Positions 1-12,550 of a DNA stretch of 64,000 nucleotides are shown here, piece after piece. The DNA comes from Artocarpus heterophyllus (Eukaryota; Streptophyta; Magnoliopsida; Rosales; Moraceae): the NCBI GenBank assembly GCA_025403435.1, contig CM046352.1, positions 408,893 through 472,892 of the forward strand, given 5' to 3'. Each line of letters opens with the position of its first letter. Position 1 is the first letter of the stretch. A model generated the notes under the pieces. It made no database searches, was not told the DNA's origin, and worked only from the letters and a program-made list of their open reading frames with translations. The position numbers were made by a program, and so were the translations under genes.

Positions 1-429
1 AGGTGTGAATAGGAGGAAGGAATCCTGAGTTAAATAATTCCATCCTAGGGCTTTATTTTGGCGTTTCTTTCATTAAGGGTAGATTAGGAATTTTATATTT
101 AAAGATAAACCTTATGTGAATTCCAGCCATATAAGGCCCTCTTTCAGATTATGCAATTCAGTTTTTGATGTTCATTCATATTGAAAGTTATTCTTCTTGA
201 GTTCTTGAAGAAACTTTTCCGAACTTATCAAGGATTTCTTGTGGCGTTCAATTGACTTATCAAATGGACTTTCCATACCTGTTTGTGGCATCTCCATCAT
301 ACCAAGGTTGTTGCTTTGCTAAGCAACGGGTTGCGGTTCCACTCAACTTGAGAGGTCTTGGGGTTTGAAATTCCAGATTTAATATCGGGTTTCTTCACGT
401 GGTTGGCGTGGTTTGTATCATCTACCCCC
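1..429. other. No recognisable gene; left edge of the Tat ruin
   Basis: AT-rich sequence without a supported ORF. It may be the left part of truncated unit A, but no counterpart to it was recognised upstream of unit B. Confidence 0.3.
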
Positions 430-1178
430 TCTACCTCTTTGGCCGCCTGCTCCCCGTTGGAGATATCCACTATAATCCTGCCCGTGATTGGGACAGGGGC
501 CCTAGAATTTCAGCCGGATGTGCTTGGAACATCGTTGGCAGCCTCCAGCTCAGCTTGCTCCTAGGCAGTAACTCAGAAGGAGCCTACGGTGGCCACCCCG
601 ATGTAAGGGTTTTTGCTCCTGCACGGCCTTACGGGTGTTCCCCGTCGAGCAAGCCGAGGAACTCCTGCTCGGGGACTGTCTGGGAGTCAACCCTCAATAT
701 TTGTTTGAGTCGGCTGGGCCCGTCCCGCTCTGGGGACACATTCTCGATATCAACTTGAATGGTGGATGAGCTGGCCTCTGGGTTGCTTTCTGACCAGAAA
801 ATGTCGACATTTTGAGAATCTGACATGTCGCTCATTTTTCATGCTTCTCAAGAAGTTACCTGATCGGGCTGTGGAAGTTTGGGAACTTGAAGTTTTCGAT
901 CTAAGAAACTATAGCTCGACAGCTAAAAACCCATGGATGCGAAATCTAATCTTAATTGCGTGAAAATGACGAAAAGAAAGGCCCTATTTATAAGCATTTT
1001 AGGCAGGAAATCTAGGCGCGAAAAACAAAAAGGTGCAATGATTATGCCTAATAGGCGGCGTAGTCGACCATGAAGCGACACGTGTTCCTCGGTTGATCTG
1101 CGCGACCTTTTGTCTCGCACCACTTTGGAATGCCTATTGGTCTTCTTTCTCTAGCCGACCTCACCCACTCGGGGCTAA
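430..1178 (-). pseudogene. Antisense ORF region upstream of LTR copy A
   Basis: This region parallels 5040-5792. On the minus strand, an ORF starting MSDMSDSQNV at 835 runs down to 629 (68 codons). It is close to the ORF at 5455-5192 through the segments SPERDG and RVDSQ, and ends shortly after EFLGLLDGE. Some Tat-lineage plant elements are known to carry an additional antisense ORF between pol and the 3' LTR, and the position here fits that. The ORF is truncated by stops. The function of such ORFs is not established. Confidence 0.5.
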
Positions 1179-1821
1179 TGTTGAGGGTGAGCTCAGTGCC
1201 ACCGTTGATGAGACAAACTCTAGGTGGTCGGTCAAATAGCTCGGCAGAGCTACCAGGGAGCAAACTACTGACCCTGACGACAATGGACATTGCATCCGAG
1301 GTGCTTCTCAGGGCCTCCAAGGCTGCACCTCAGCAGGTTGCCACCTCGGGATATGTACCAACTCGGGTCGGATTATTCTCATTCACAAGTGGACTGCTAC
1401 TTGCCACCACGGGCCAACAAATGGCAAACAAATCACCGTCCAATGGAAATCAATCCATAAATGGGGGGACATGACACTTGTCACCTACTGCCTGACATGC
1501 CTTGATGTGACACTCGGGTTGTGGACAAAACCCACCTGACACCCGGTCCAAGTGGTAGCCTATAAATAGGATGCATTTATTGCATTCTAGAGATATATGC
1601 TCTTCCCCACCTAACAAGCTCCCGTCCTCTGTCGAGCAACCCTTGCCTTGAGCATCGGAGAGCCCTTGTCTGTTGACTGACCCTTTTTCTCTTACCTCTA
1701 AAGCGTCCCTCCTCTTGTTGCAGGCACACCCGACCAGACAGAGATGAGCTGGAAGGAGCTGAGCACCGTGCGCAGCCACACGTGGTATTGATTCAACGCC
1801 GGACCTCGGTAAGCATCAACA
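1179..1821 (+). repeat. LTR copy A of a Tat-like Ty3/gypsy element
   Basis: A 643 bp segment starting TGTTGAGGG and ending CATCAACA. It carries a TATA box (TATAAATAGG, 1561-1570) on the plus strand, which sets the orientation. It is clearly similar along its length to 5793-6425. A degraded purine tract (CTCGGGGCTAA) sits just before it, where a polypurine tract of a 3' LTR would be. No primer-binding site follows it, so it is the 3' end of a truncated plus-strand element. Confidence 0.7.
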
Positions 1822-4790
1822 GTTTCAATGATGTATGCATGGTGAAAGGAGACTCTATGGTAGTTTGTCATTTAGTTGTGCGTTAGACCCAGAGGACTTT
1901 TGGGAGCTCTTCGAGCCAGGCCCCCATTGTATCTTCTAACCTCTTCTTGATGTTGTGTAAAATCACTTTGTTTAATGCCTCCACCTATCCATTGCCCTGG
2001 GGATAACTTCGAGAGGCATAACTCAACTTGATGTCGGAATCATCACAAAACTTCTGCAGCTTCTAGTTTTGGAATTGCATCTTGTTGTCTATTACTAACT
2101 TCTTTGGGACCCTAAATCGACAAATAATGTATTTGAAGAGAAACTTTACCGTATCATTCATATTGATTGTCTTGAAAGGGATTGCCATAACTCATTTGAT
2201 GAAGTAATCTATAGCAACAACATATACCACTTGCCTTGTGGAGCAGTTGGCAATATCTCGAAGATGTCGAGGGGCCAAACAGCAAAAGGGTAAGAGCTAT
2301 GATTGAATTCAGCTGCTCATTTGGCTGGTATATTAGAGGGCCAAAACACTGACACTTGTCACACCTTCAAGTAAATTCTTCTGCTTTACGCATTATGTGG
2401 AGCCAAAAATAGCCATTGGTTAGGAAGTTTATGGGCCAAGCTTTTACCCCCTTAGTGATTGTCCCAAATGCCTTCGTGAACTTCCCTCGTTAGTAATTGA
2501 GCTTCGCTTGGCGTTAAACATCGCAAGTAGGGCCCTAGGTGAGAACGCTTATAGAGTATGTCATCGATTAAACAGAATTATGCAGACTCAAGCCTTCAAA
2601 TTCAGAATTTTGAACATGAAAATAAGGTTATATTTAATCAAATATAACAATCAATTGAGGAAGAGGTTAGAATGTTTTAATTCAAACCTCAACTTTCAGG
2701 CTTCGGTTTTGTCATCTGGCACAGTTTTGTTTTTAAGAAAATCGATGATTAGGTCCATCCAGCATCGTTCCTTGACCTTGATACCTAAAACTGGCTGGTC
2801 GTAAAGTAATTTGGTGGTCACTAATGGTCCTTCCAGTACACCAAGAAATGCTTTTTCTAGGATTATATCTTTAGAGGCTGATGCGGCTCGAGCCAGTTCA
2901 CCTGTTTTATTGTTGAGCCCTCGAGGGATTTAGGTTACTAAGGACTGATTGAACCATTTGAGGAGTACGTACCCCTTGTTATGATATGCAGCCATTTTTT
3001 CATCTCGAGCAACATACTGACCATTTAATTGCCTTATGATTAGTGGAGAATCACTTCAGACATCGATCATTTTAATGTCGAGTTTCAAAGCCATTTCTGG
3101 GCTGAATATTCAGGCCTCATATTCCGCTATATTGTTCGTGGCAGAGAAATTAAGTTTGACTGCTTATTCTAAGATATTTCAAAAAAAGGGCTTGGAGCAC
3201 CATCCCAATGCCGGCTCCTTTGACGTTCAAAGCCCCATCAATATTTAAGGCCCAAGGTTTGTCTTCATTGATGGTCTATTCTAAAAGAAGTTATGGCTTT
3301 TGGAAAGACTCTATTTCAACCAAGAAATCGGCAAGCACATCGCCGTTTGGGGTTGGAACTTTACATCATACACTTTCAGATCAATTGCCCATTTTGTTAA
3401 TCGACTAGACATGTCAGTTTTTGCTAGAACCACTTTGAGGTGTTGACAATGATGGCGTGAGACTTGAAGTAATTCTTTAGTCATGTCCTTGCATTTACCA
3501 GAGCCAATGCTAGTTGTTCCATGACCGAGTACCTCATTTCGGCGACATGCAACAACCGATTGGCATGGAAAAAAATGTTCTCCGAGCTTTGAGGCTAAGA
3601 GAATAGGCGGATTGCTGAGGAATTCTTTCAACTCCATAGATGCTTTTCTTTGCTTGTTTCCCCAATCTGCCCCATCAGATTACTTGATGCATTTGTAGAA
3701 CATTTGATATGGATCAGATAGTAGAGGGATGAAACAGTTTAAAGCTACAATCTTCCCAACTAATTTCTATACGTCTTGAACAGTCTAGGGTTCTTGGACT
3801 TCCAAAAGCGTTTTGATCTAGGTAGGGTTAACTTTGATCCCCCTTCTATTAATTATGTATCCCTAGATTTATCTAGAGGACACTCTAAAAGCACACTTAG
3901 TTAGGTTGAGGTGTATCTTATGTTTTTGGAGGACGTTGAAACATTTTGTGAGATCTTTTAGATGGTCATTGGCTAGCTTTGAATTTACCACCATATCATC
4001 GATATAAGCCTCCATAGTTTTCCCTAGCTGCTTGGAAAACATTTTATTAATCATTCATTGGTATGTAGCCCCCACATTTTTTAATCCAAACGACATGGCA
4101 ATGTGGGTGAAGACCCCTTGTTCACAAGTGAATGTGGTGTGAATCTGATCCGTTTCATTCATTGGGATCTGATTATATCCAAAGTAAGTGCCAAAAAGAC
4201 TCATTCACTCATACCCAGTGGTGGCGTCGACCATTTGGTCGATTTTGGGCAATGAGTAGCTATCTTTCAAGCAGGCTTTGTTGAGATTGGTGAAGTCTAC
4301 GCATACCCTCCACTTTTAGTTTTTCTTTTTCACCATAACTACATTAGAGACCTAAGTCAGGTACTTCACCTTCTTAATGAGTCCAAGGGCTAATAATCGA
4401 TCTATGTCATCACTGATTACTTGATTTCTTTCCAGGGCAAATCTCCTTTGTTTTTGATTGAATGGGGAATACATGGGATCCAAGTTCAAATAATGGCAAG
4501 CAAATTCAAGGTCGATCTAAGCATGTCTTCATGTCACCAAGCAAAAATTTCTTTATACAATCGTAACGATTTGATTAGGGCACAATGGTCTCCCTAATCG
4601 AGTTGGGATCCTACTAGCACCTTTTGACCCAGGTTTCTTCGTCAAGAGAAACTTCAAGTAGTTCATTGATGGATTCATGCTCGTCTAACTCTTCCTCAAT
4701 GTCTTTCATGTAAGCCAGTAGATAACCCTTGGGTTGCTATAAAGTCCCAACGGAGGAACAGATAGAACGGGAGGTGCAGCCCTGCTTTAA
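1822..4790 (-). pseudogene. Decayed Tat-lineage Ty3/gypsy pol (RT, RNase H, second RNase H, integrase)
   Basis: Read on the minus strand from about 4.8 kb down to 1.86 kb, this is retrotransposon pol with many stops and frameshifts. The reverse transcriptase catalytic motif AYIDDMVV lies in the open stretch 4054-3869. RNase H follows at 3637-3311, with the Tat-typical ending about Leu-Thr-Lys-Trp-Ala-Ile. An extra RNase H beginning like DGALNVKGAGIG is seen near 3250-3190, a second, archaeal-type RNase H as known in the Tat lineage. Integrase fragments follow between 2510 and 1860: a zinc-binding HEG segment, then a core segment resembling VIDN..QF. The gag of the same element lies at 6.5-7.5 kb, separated by the plus-strand unit at 4.79-6.43 kb. 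No intact ORF remains. The lineage call rests on remembered family features, not on a search. Confidence 0.75.
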
Positions 4791-4994
4791 AAAACTCGGC
4801 GTATAGCATTATACACCCCTAGGGCAGGTCCAAAGGTGAATCATTTCCTCAGGCACGATGAGGATACCATCGCCTGGGATGTCGAACTCGACGCATAGGT
4901 CCTCGAGCCAATACTCCGTTATGGCGCTAGAGTAAGTTGCTGCTGAGTCTGCCCAGGCTGAGTCACTCTATAGGCTCTCACTCCCCGGACCCGA

Positions 4995-5655
4995 GTGACT
5001 CAGACCCTTTTGTCCTCCTCAATCTCGACGGCCTGCTTTGCCTCCTCTGCGGCCTCCTCGGCCCCCCGTTCCTCGTCTAAAATGTTGACAGTAATCTTGC
5101 CCACGACCTGGGCAGGGGCCTCGGAGCTTCGGTTGGAAGTGCTCGGGACGTCGCCTGTCGTCTCTATCTCAGCTTGCTCCCGGGCAGTAACTTAAGAGGA
5201 GCCTGCGGTGGCTGCGCTAATATAAGGGTTTTTGCCCCTGCACGGCCTTATTGGGCCCTCCCCATCCAACAAGTTGAGGAACTCCTGCTCATGGACGATT
5301 TGGGAGTCGACCCTTAATATTTGGGCCAACCGGCCAGCCCCATCTCGCTCTGGGGACAATCTTTCGACATCGACCTCCGTGGAAGATGAGTTGGCCTCAG
5401 GATTGCTCTCTAACCAGGAGATGTTGACATTCTGGGAATCTGACACGTCACTCATTTTTTACGCTTTTCAGGAAAATTACCTGATCGGGCTGTGGTAGCT
5501 TGGAAACGTAAAGCCTTCGGGCTAGTAACTATAGCTCGGTAGCTAAAAACTAGGTGGGTGCGAAGTCTGGCCTCAATCATGTGAAAATGACAAAAAAGGC
5601 CCTCAATCGTAATGATTACGCTTGTCAGGCGGCGCAGTCGACCGAGGAGTGACAC
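4995..5655 (-). pseudogene. Antisense ORF region upstream of LTR copy B
   Basis: A minus-strand ORF starts MSDVSDSQNV at 5455 and stays open to 5192 (87 codons). After a stop, the same strand continues to look protein-like down to about 4995: it is rich in Glu and Ala, with a KITVNILDEE segment. It lies head-to-head with the LTR at 5793, as expected for the antisense ORF of Tat-type elements. The agreement with the copy at 629-835 over most of its length shows that it is a real repeated coding sequence rather than a chance ORF. I do not recognise a domain. Confidence 0.55.
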
Positions 5656-5792
5656 ATGTCCAACGGTTAATCAGCGAAACCTTTCATTTCGCGCCACTTC
5701 AGAACGCCGTTTTGTCTTCTTTCTCTAGCCGACCTCACCCACTCGGTGTAGTCCACCCGGCGGGACACCGACCAGGTGAACTGGGGGGCTAC

Positions 5793-6425
5793 TGTAGAGG
5801 GTGAGCTCGGTGCCACCGCCGAGGAGATAAACTCCGGATGGTTGACAAAACAGCTCGGCAAAGTTACCAAGGAGCAAACTAGCTGGCCCCGATAACCTTG
5901 GATGTCAGGTCCGAGGTGCTTCTCAGGGCCACCCTTGGCTGCACCTCAATAGGTTGCCTCCTCGAACTATGTATCAGCTCGAGTCGGACTATTTCCATTT
6001 CAAAGTGGACAGCTACTCGCCACCACAGGCCAACAAATTGCAAGCAACTCAACGTCTAATGGATGTAAATCCATCAATGGAGGGACATGACACTTGTCAC
6101 CTGCCACCTGACATACCTTGATGTGATACCCGGGTTGTGGGCAAAACTCACCTAACATCTGGTCCAAGTTGTGGCCTATAAATAGGACGCATTTATTGTA
6201 TCTTAGCAGGCATGCTCCTTCCCACATAACAAACTCTCGTCCTCTACCAAGCAACACCTGCCTTGAGCATCGGAGAGCCCTTGTCTATTGACTGACCCTT
6301 TTTATCTTACCTCCAAAGCATCCCTCCTTTTGTTGCATGTATACCCGACCAGGCAGAGGCGAGCTGGGCACCGTGAGCAGCGCACGTGGTATTGATTCGA
6401 TGCCGGACCTTGATAAGCGTCAACA
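5793..6425 (+). repeat. LTR copy B of a Tat-like Ty3/gypsy element
   Basis: A 633 bp segment starting TGTAGAGGG and ending CGTCAACA, similar to 1179-1821. The TATA box TATAAATAGG is at 6177-6186 on the plus strand. A clear polypurine-like tract (ACTGGGGGGCTAC, 5780-5792) directly precedes it, which marks it as a 3' LTR of a plus-strand element. It interrupts the minus-strand gag-pol ruin between gag and pol. Confidence 0.75.
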
Positions 6426-6520
6426 TTTTATAATTGGATTGGTACCTGGATAGGCCATAAAACCCTCTTATTCAAGAGGATACGGGTTCGACTCCTGAGG
6501 GACGCACTCTCCCGCAGGGA
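6426..6520 (+). other. tRNA-like box B segment, possibly a SINE remnant
   Basis: The segment holds GGGTTCGACTCC (about 6487-6498), matching a Pol III internal B box. It is preceded by a small hairpin (CCTCTT/AAGAGG, about 6464-6479) in the place of an anticodon arm. The acceptor stem does not pair and the anticodon loop is off by one, so it is not a functional tRNA gene. A decayed tRNA-derived SINE head or chance are both possible. Confidence 0.25.
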
Positions 6521-6529
6521 GGCAAATTC

Positions 6530-7490
6530 ATGTGGAGGCTCCCCGAGCAGCCACCTCGACAATACGTTCGAGGTGCCCGCTAAACACTGGCCGTGGATCT
6601 CAACGCCTCAACACAGCCACTATTACTTGGCCTTGCTTGTTACAGATGTACCGAGAGAAGAACACTTTGCATAGCTTCGAAAAGCTATCGATGCTTTTGA
6701 CCGAGAGTTGTTTGAACCAGGTTGAGGCCGACTCAGTTAATGATGCAGGGAATTCTTTGCACATCAATGCGTCATTAACTCCTTCTATCAGCATCTTGTT
6801 CTGGTATTGAAACACGTGGTGCATGGGGTCTCCTTCCCATCAAACAACTGGAAGTCTGGAGATTTGAATTTATCGAGTCGAGGCTCAGCCAGCATGGGAT
6901 CGACGAAAGGGGATTGAGTGATCCCTCTAGCAACCTGGATAGCTAGTTCTACGGGCTAAGTTCTCGAATATCCCCATATTTTTCTGCATTTTAAGGTGCA
7001 GTTCTTCTTCTCCTCGCCTCATTTCTTCTCGGATAAGCTCGAAAGTGCCCAAGGACACCATGTTCATTCGAGTCCCTTCTGCTGAAGTTTGTTTGATGAC
7101 TTCCTTCACAACATGAGCTTCTGGTCGAGCGTCTGCTTTGGCTATTGATCGACTTGCTGGTCTTTGGCGAGGATGACCGTGCTCTTGTTGACGCCTTAAG
7201 GGTGGCGTTCTCGCCAATTTCCTCTTTTCAATTTTCGGTCTGAGTGCCTAGGTATTGTTGCAGCATTACCTTAGCTCCGCGTACTCTTGACGCTGTTCCT
7301 TCATTTGCTCCTTAATGAGGCACTGATACTCAGCCATGGCGTGGAGCGGGTTTTCAGACTTCTTGGTGCGTCCTTCTAGTGTTTTCTTGTGTTCTAAGCT
7401 CTTTTCTGCCCTCAGCTTATGCTCAGTCTGTTCGTCCACATTACTTATGGGTGAGAAATGACAGTACCTGTTCATGTTCCGCTGGGATCT
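6530..7490 (-). pseudogene. Decayed gag of the same minus-strand Tat element
   Basis: Three minus-strand open stretches (7475-7266, 7217-6927, 6824-6600) together resemble a Ty3/gypsy gag. The last contains the capsid-like pattern of a short helix, then CKEFPASLTESASTWF and a Phe-Ser-Lys-Leu-Cys segment, matching the usual Retrotrans_gag spacing of a small-residue stretch followed by W-F and a second helix. The upstream stretches are charged and Glu-Arg rich, like the N-terminal linker of Tat gag proteins. Stops and frameshifts separate the parts, so it is a relic. Its order (gag at high coordinates, pol at low) agrees with minus orientation. The 5' LTR of this element was not recognised to the right of 7.5 kb. 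Confidence 0.6.
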
Positions 7491-8668
7491 AAATCAGCGA
7501 AGTAAAAGAGCATTAATACAAGTATTTTCGTCGTGAGAAATGGTTTTGTATAATTAGTTTATCGAAGGTCTCAATAGTTTAAGCCAAACAAAACAAATTA
7601 AAGCCGACTTTTCCATAGAGTATGTTTACTCTTATATGTTATGGATGTTCACCTCCCATGCAGATGTGTCACTTTGGAATGGTGTCATATGTTCACCTCC
7701 CATCCATATGGTACGTATATCATATGTTTTGTTTAGCTTTAATTAGTGTAAATTTTATAATAGTTTAAAAAATATTTATTTGGACTAATCAAGTTAACTG
7801 GGTCATAAATTGGTAATTCTTTTTCAAGTCAACCCGTCACAACCCAATTTTAAAAGTGTTCACATATCATGTCATGTCGTGTTATGTGTGTAATAAACGC
7901 TCTTTGTTTGTGTTTAGGTTTCTGACACGCTTATTCAATGTGTCAGTGCTCTTTCGAGGCAAATGGTATCATGTCAACTTGGTATCAACCCAAACATGAT
8001 TGGCAGATACGAATTATTAGCCCTAATAACAACACATTTGAGAAGCAACAACTGACATTTGCATGATAGCATCGAATGAAACCATATGATATCAGAAAAC
8101 TAAAATAGCTTTACAAACCAGTAAAAAAAAAAAAAAAACTTTAAAAACGACGATCTTTCACAGATGATGAAATTGCCAATAAAAAGGAAACGACACCACA
8201 CTTCAAAACGACAACAAACCGATAGAGAAGTTTTAGAAAAATTTATAAAGAAGGTTCTTTTTTTTTTTTTTTTTAAAAGGAATGTATTTGAAACATCCGA
8301 ACTCCCATGATTTAGGCAGATAAGTTATGTTATAATGTATCACCGAGTGGAAGCAATGAGTTCCAGTTTTCCGATTTGCTTTGGCTAAGTTTCTAATTCC
8401 TTTCTCTCCATCTCGCTCTCCGTTTACTGTTTCCTTTTATTGATAATTTCTCTCTTCCAGGCTTTGTATAGTTAATGGCAACTTAAATTGATTGAGAATT
8501 TACTGTAGATTTTTTCGTAAATGGCAAAAAAAAAAAAAAACTAAAAACAAGTTAACCAATAGATAGTTTAGGTACGAATTACTCCATATTGACTAGGCCA
8601 AGAAAAAGAAAAAAACTTAACACGTTTTGCATATTTATGGAAGATGTCAAATGGAATTCGAATATTCT
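7491..8668. other. Intergenic AT-rich DNA
   Basis: Homopolymer A and T runs and no ORF of interest. Just right of the gag relic there is an imperfect local duplication, with GTTCACCTCCCAT occurring at about 7648 and again at about 7690. No gene or RNA was seen. Confidence 0.5.
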
Positions 8669-9213
8669 GGGTACGTTTGTTTCATATATTTCTGAAACTT
8701 AATGGACTTAAATTTGAATTTGAGTATTAAGAATCCTTCGCATACGTGTTTGTTTCCCTCAAAATCTGAATCATTTGAGTATCAAGAATCCAAGTTTTTA
8801 GAGTTCTCATTCCCTTAAATTTTTGATATTCAGATATCTTTGCTACAGTAAAAACTAAAATTCTCTCTCCTATATTTAAGGAAAAAAACCATAACTTCTT
8901 CATTTGATATCTAATTGAGATGATTCTTTTTTTAACCGTGTTCCTAATGAAGAAAAGAATAAATCAAGATTTATATTGCATATTTTTTAAGATTATTAAC
9001 ATTAAAATTTTATTAAATTTATTAATAAAACAAAAACTATCTTCACTACGTCTCCAAACACAAATTCTAATTTTATTCCACGCTCAGATTAAAACTTAAA
9101 TGCACATCCAAACGTCAATTCGAATAACAATTCAAATCACTAACCTAAATCCTAATTTAAATCACAGTAACTCAAATTAAATCACTAATTCGAATCCATT
9201 TACCAAACGGACC
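8669..9213. mobile_element. hAT-like MITE, about 545 bp
   Basis: The ends are inverted repeats: GGGTACGTTTGTTTC on the left and, read on the other strand, GGGTCCGTTTGGTAAA on the right. Flanking 8 bp are AATATTCT and AATATTGG, an imperfect 8 bp target duplication as made by hAT transposases. The interior is AT-rich and non-coding, with long internal inverted symmetry (repeats of GAATTTGAGT-like and AATTCGAAT-like motifs). Confidence 0.6.
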
Positions 9214-9542
9214 CAATATTGGACCATGAACATCGTAACCACACTATAATATAATTTTGATTAAAATAAAAAACTTATTGTTAGCCTATAGGTCCTTGTT
9301 ACGGGATATAAATACAGTATATGGTATTAAAATATTTTTTCTATCTAAATTAAATTATATTTCATAGGTTTGTTGGGTCCATATAGACATATCAACAAGC
9401 TTGTACATGATATTGCTTTAACAATAGAATATAAAAGGTGGTTGGATGCAAATATGATTTGCGTCATCAATCCACATTAGAATATTTAAGTGATATGATC
9501 TATCACGAGCCATAGTTTATGATACATTAAAAAGAAACTATA

Positions 9543-9703
9543 AGAGTGTTTGGTATTAGTGGTCTTAAACCACTTTCTTAGTTACAAGTAATGTAAATAA
9601 TGTAAAGCTCTCAAATGCTACAGTGACGATAAAAAAATCGTTATGTGTAAAGCTGTCATATGCTACAATAAAAACAGTTTTAACCACCTTGTTAAACACC
9701 CTA
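9543..9703. mobile_element. MITE of a small family (member 1), about 160 bp
   Basis: The ends pair as AGAGTGTTTGGTA and TAGGGTGTTTAACAAGG (other strand). The interior carries the family mark AAAGCTCTCAAATGCTACAGTGAC and a second, partly diverged copy. Related copies lie near 12.2, 12.4, 13.85 and 19.7 kb. There is no coding capacity, so it must move in trans. Confidence 0.6.
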
Positions 9704-10188
9704 TACGATAAATAGAAATATATATATTGAATTTTTTTAATAATTTTCATATTTTTACGTAAGTTCCTAAAATATAAATCTTGTAGCTCTGCCTTTTCTT
9801 AGGATGCTTCCAACTTCTAAAATTATTTAAAATTTTCATCTAAACACATCAGAAAGTTGTTTTTTGGTTCTATAAAAATTTCATTTAAAAAAAAAAGCAA
9901 CTTGTAAAAGTTATGGCAAACAAATCCTTTCTGTGTGATATATATGTATGTATGAAGGATGCCAAGCATAATTAGCCATGTCGGCCACCTGCGATATTAG
10001 TTGTTATTACATATTATTGACCTGAATGAACTAATTGAATACGGCATATATATAAATATGCAAATAGATATATATGTCACTACTATGTTTTCAAGTATGT
10101 TTTAACTTTTCCAACGAATACAAGACGACCAAATAAAGCACAAGATACAACGCAAATAGTGGGATTCCAATTCCATAACAAATATATA

Positions 10189-10662
10189 CCTTGTTTGTTT
10201 AACTGGTTCAGTCTAGTTTCAGTTCGAACGACCGTCATAGTTTGAATTGGTGTTTGGTAAAGCATTTAATTCGAATTAAACTAACAGTTCAAGTTGAGTT
10301 GAACTGTCCAACTTAGAGTTCAACCCCCATTTCATTTCAACATTTCGACTTAATATTAAACAATGATTTCACTCTCATATATTAATTTATAATTTAACAC
10401 TATTAATTTATATTATTTTTAATTAAATAACTTATTTTTATATATTTCATATTTATTCTTAATTAATATTTTTTTCATACTTCAAACTAGAGCCATCAAT
10501 ACTTATCCAAACAAAATTCAAATTGGATATCCTGTTTCAATTAACGCTTTAACTACACATTCAACGCTAGTTCGGATTATTTTTGAATGCATGATTCAAA
10601 AAATTTTTGTTCAAACCAGAAGAGTTCAGTTAACACAATTCGAATCAATGAACTAAACAAGG
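10189..10662. mobile_element. MITE, about 475 bp, hAT-like ends
   Basis: The left end CCTTGTTTGTTTAACTGG pairs with the right end, which reads GCCTTGTTTAGTTCATTG on the minus strand. The interior is AT-rich and contains TTCGAATT-type inverted motifs near both ends. The target duplication is not clear. No ORF. Confidence 0.5.
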
Positions 10663-12201
10663 CAATAATACATGCCTCCCCTAATTCCCATTATGCCACA
10701 AGCTACACTCTTTTTCGCATAAATCATGCATTTGTAGAATATGTGAGGAAGGGTAGATGTGTATAGTACAAGATTGTTTCTTTGGTGGAATCAAACATAG
10801 AATTGGGACATTATTTCCAAATCCAAAATTGGAGCTCAAAAGAAATGGTAGCTGAGCACAAATTAGTAATAGGCCAGTTGGTTTGTAGGTTTAAAACTGT
10901 CTAAGGCAACCATGCAGGCAGTTCAAACTAACATTTAGTGGAGTAATAATTGAGGCCAGTTCAAATTTTAAAGGAGGATTTAAACCACTTAAAACCTTCA
11001 AAATCCAAACTTTGCCTCCCCAACTTCACATGGTTTGAACCATTTTCTACAATAAAACTATTCTCATTCTCGTTTTTCTTTTATAAACCATAGTTTTTTA
11101 AACACCGATTCTTGTTTTAAACTTAATGTGATGTTTTAATTTTATTTTAAACCTTTATGTTTTAAATGCTAGTTCAAAACCGCCATTTAAACCATATAGT
11201 TTAGAACTACAGTTTAAATCATAAAGTTCTAAATCATACAATTTCGAACTCGCATACTAAACGAATAATAAACTACGAGTTTAATAGTAAAATCCATATC
11301 TTATCCGCCCTTAATTCCGCTTATTTAAGAGTTGCAAAAAAAGCCTTGAAAAGCACTCCTTTCGAGGATTCCGTCTGACTCACCAAAGTTAAATAAATTG
11401 TACATTCTTCTGATGCTTTAACATTATTTTGATTTTTTTCGTATTATGTGATTTACTAAAATAATTCTACTCGAATATTGAAGGGGTGGGTCAAAAAAAT
11501 AAGTACTTTTGATTGTTTTACACATACACGTAAACTACTAAAGGTTTTCTTTTTCAAGAGATGCAATACAAAACGAATTTTGTGTCTTAGAAAAAAGAAA
11601 AGACACGGTGAATCAATAAAATACAAAGGCATATATAGAGAATCACAATCCATACTCTTCTCATGGAAGAATTCTTCTTCTTCTTTTTCTCTCTTTTTTT
11701 TTTTTTTTTTTCTTTATCATTATTTGGTGATGATCACGTTGAGATAATAACACGACAACGAATTGTAATATAACAAGAAGGGAGAAAGGAAAGAAAAGGG
11801 CATGTTTGCATCAACCCTGTCGGTGATGATATATTATATCAGATTTTATAGTACGTTAAAAAAAGTATTGCCTTGAATCGTCGTATATTAGTTTACTTTT
11901 GTCGTGTACCATTTTTCTGAACTCTTTTTTTTTTTTTTTTAATTGTTGCTTCTCTAATTATGAAGTGATCTTACGTTTTGAAACATGTTGTGAACCATAA
12001 AGGAAATTGTTGGGAGTAATATAAATTCCCAAGGAGTTTCGCAGATGCAAAACAACATTGAAGATACACTGATTTGAAGAAATGTCAATGATCACACGTT
12101 CACCATGACAAAGCATAAAGGGAAAAAAAAATTAGAAATGAACGAAAGGAGTCGTTATCTTCAATACGTATGTCCTACTAGGATCCATGAAGGACTTCTT
12201 A

Positions 12202-12345
12202 CCCTGTTTGGCATAGTTTCCACCACAAACTCAGTTATAAACAGTGTAAACTCTCACATGTTACAATAAAAATTAAAAAAATTGCTACAGTATAAAGCTC
12301 TCACATGTTACAATAAAAGTGGTTCCCACCACCTTTCAAACACCA
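12202..12345. mobile_element. MITE family member 2, about 145 bp
   Basis: It starts CTGTTTGGCATAGTTTCCACC and ends CACCTTTCAAACACC. It has two copies of the CTCACATGTTACAATAAAA mark inside, as in the members at 9.5 and 12.4 kb. Non-coding. Confidence 0.6.
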
Positions 12346-12386
12346 CCTTAGTTGTGTGATCAGTTTTGCATGTTCTAAATTTTTAC

Positions 12387-12550
12387 CTGTTGTTTGCCAA
12401 CGGTTTCCACTACAAACTCAGTTATGAATAATATAAGGCTCTCACATGCTACAGTAACAATAAACAAAAAATGCTATAGTGTAAAGCTCTCACATGCTAC
12501 AGTAATTTTGGTTCTAACCAACGGTTTCTACCATCCTTCCAAACACACTC
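12387..12550. mobile_element. MITE family member 3, about 160 bp
   Basis: Very similar to member 2, only about 40 bp away and in the same orientation. It starts CTGTTGTTTGCCAACGG and ends CATCCTTCCAAACACACTC, with two CTCTCACATGCTACAGTAA marks inside. The close pair suggests a tandem or paired insertion. Confidence 0.6.

Noticed and set aside
6426..6520. Functional tRNA gene
   Set aside because: The B box is good but the acceptor stem fails to pair and the anticodon loop is wrong; kept only as a low-confidence SINE-like remnant.
10868..11290. Further MITE
   Set aside because: Internal palindromic motifs are present but the ends do not pair convincingly.
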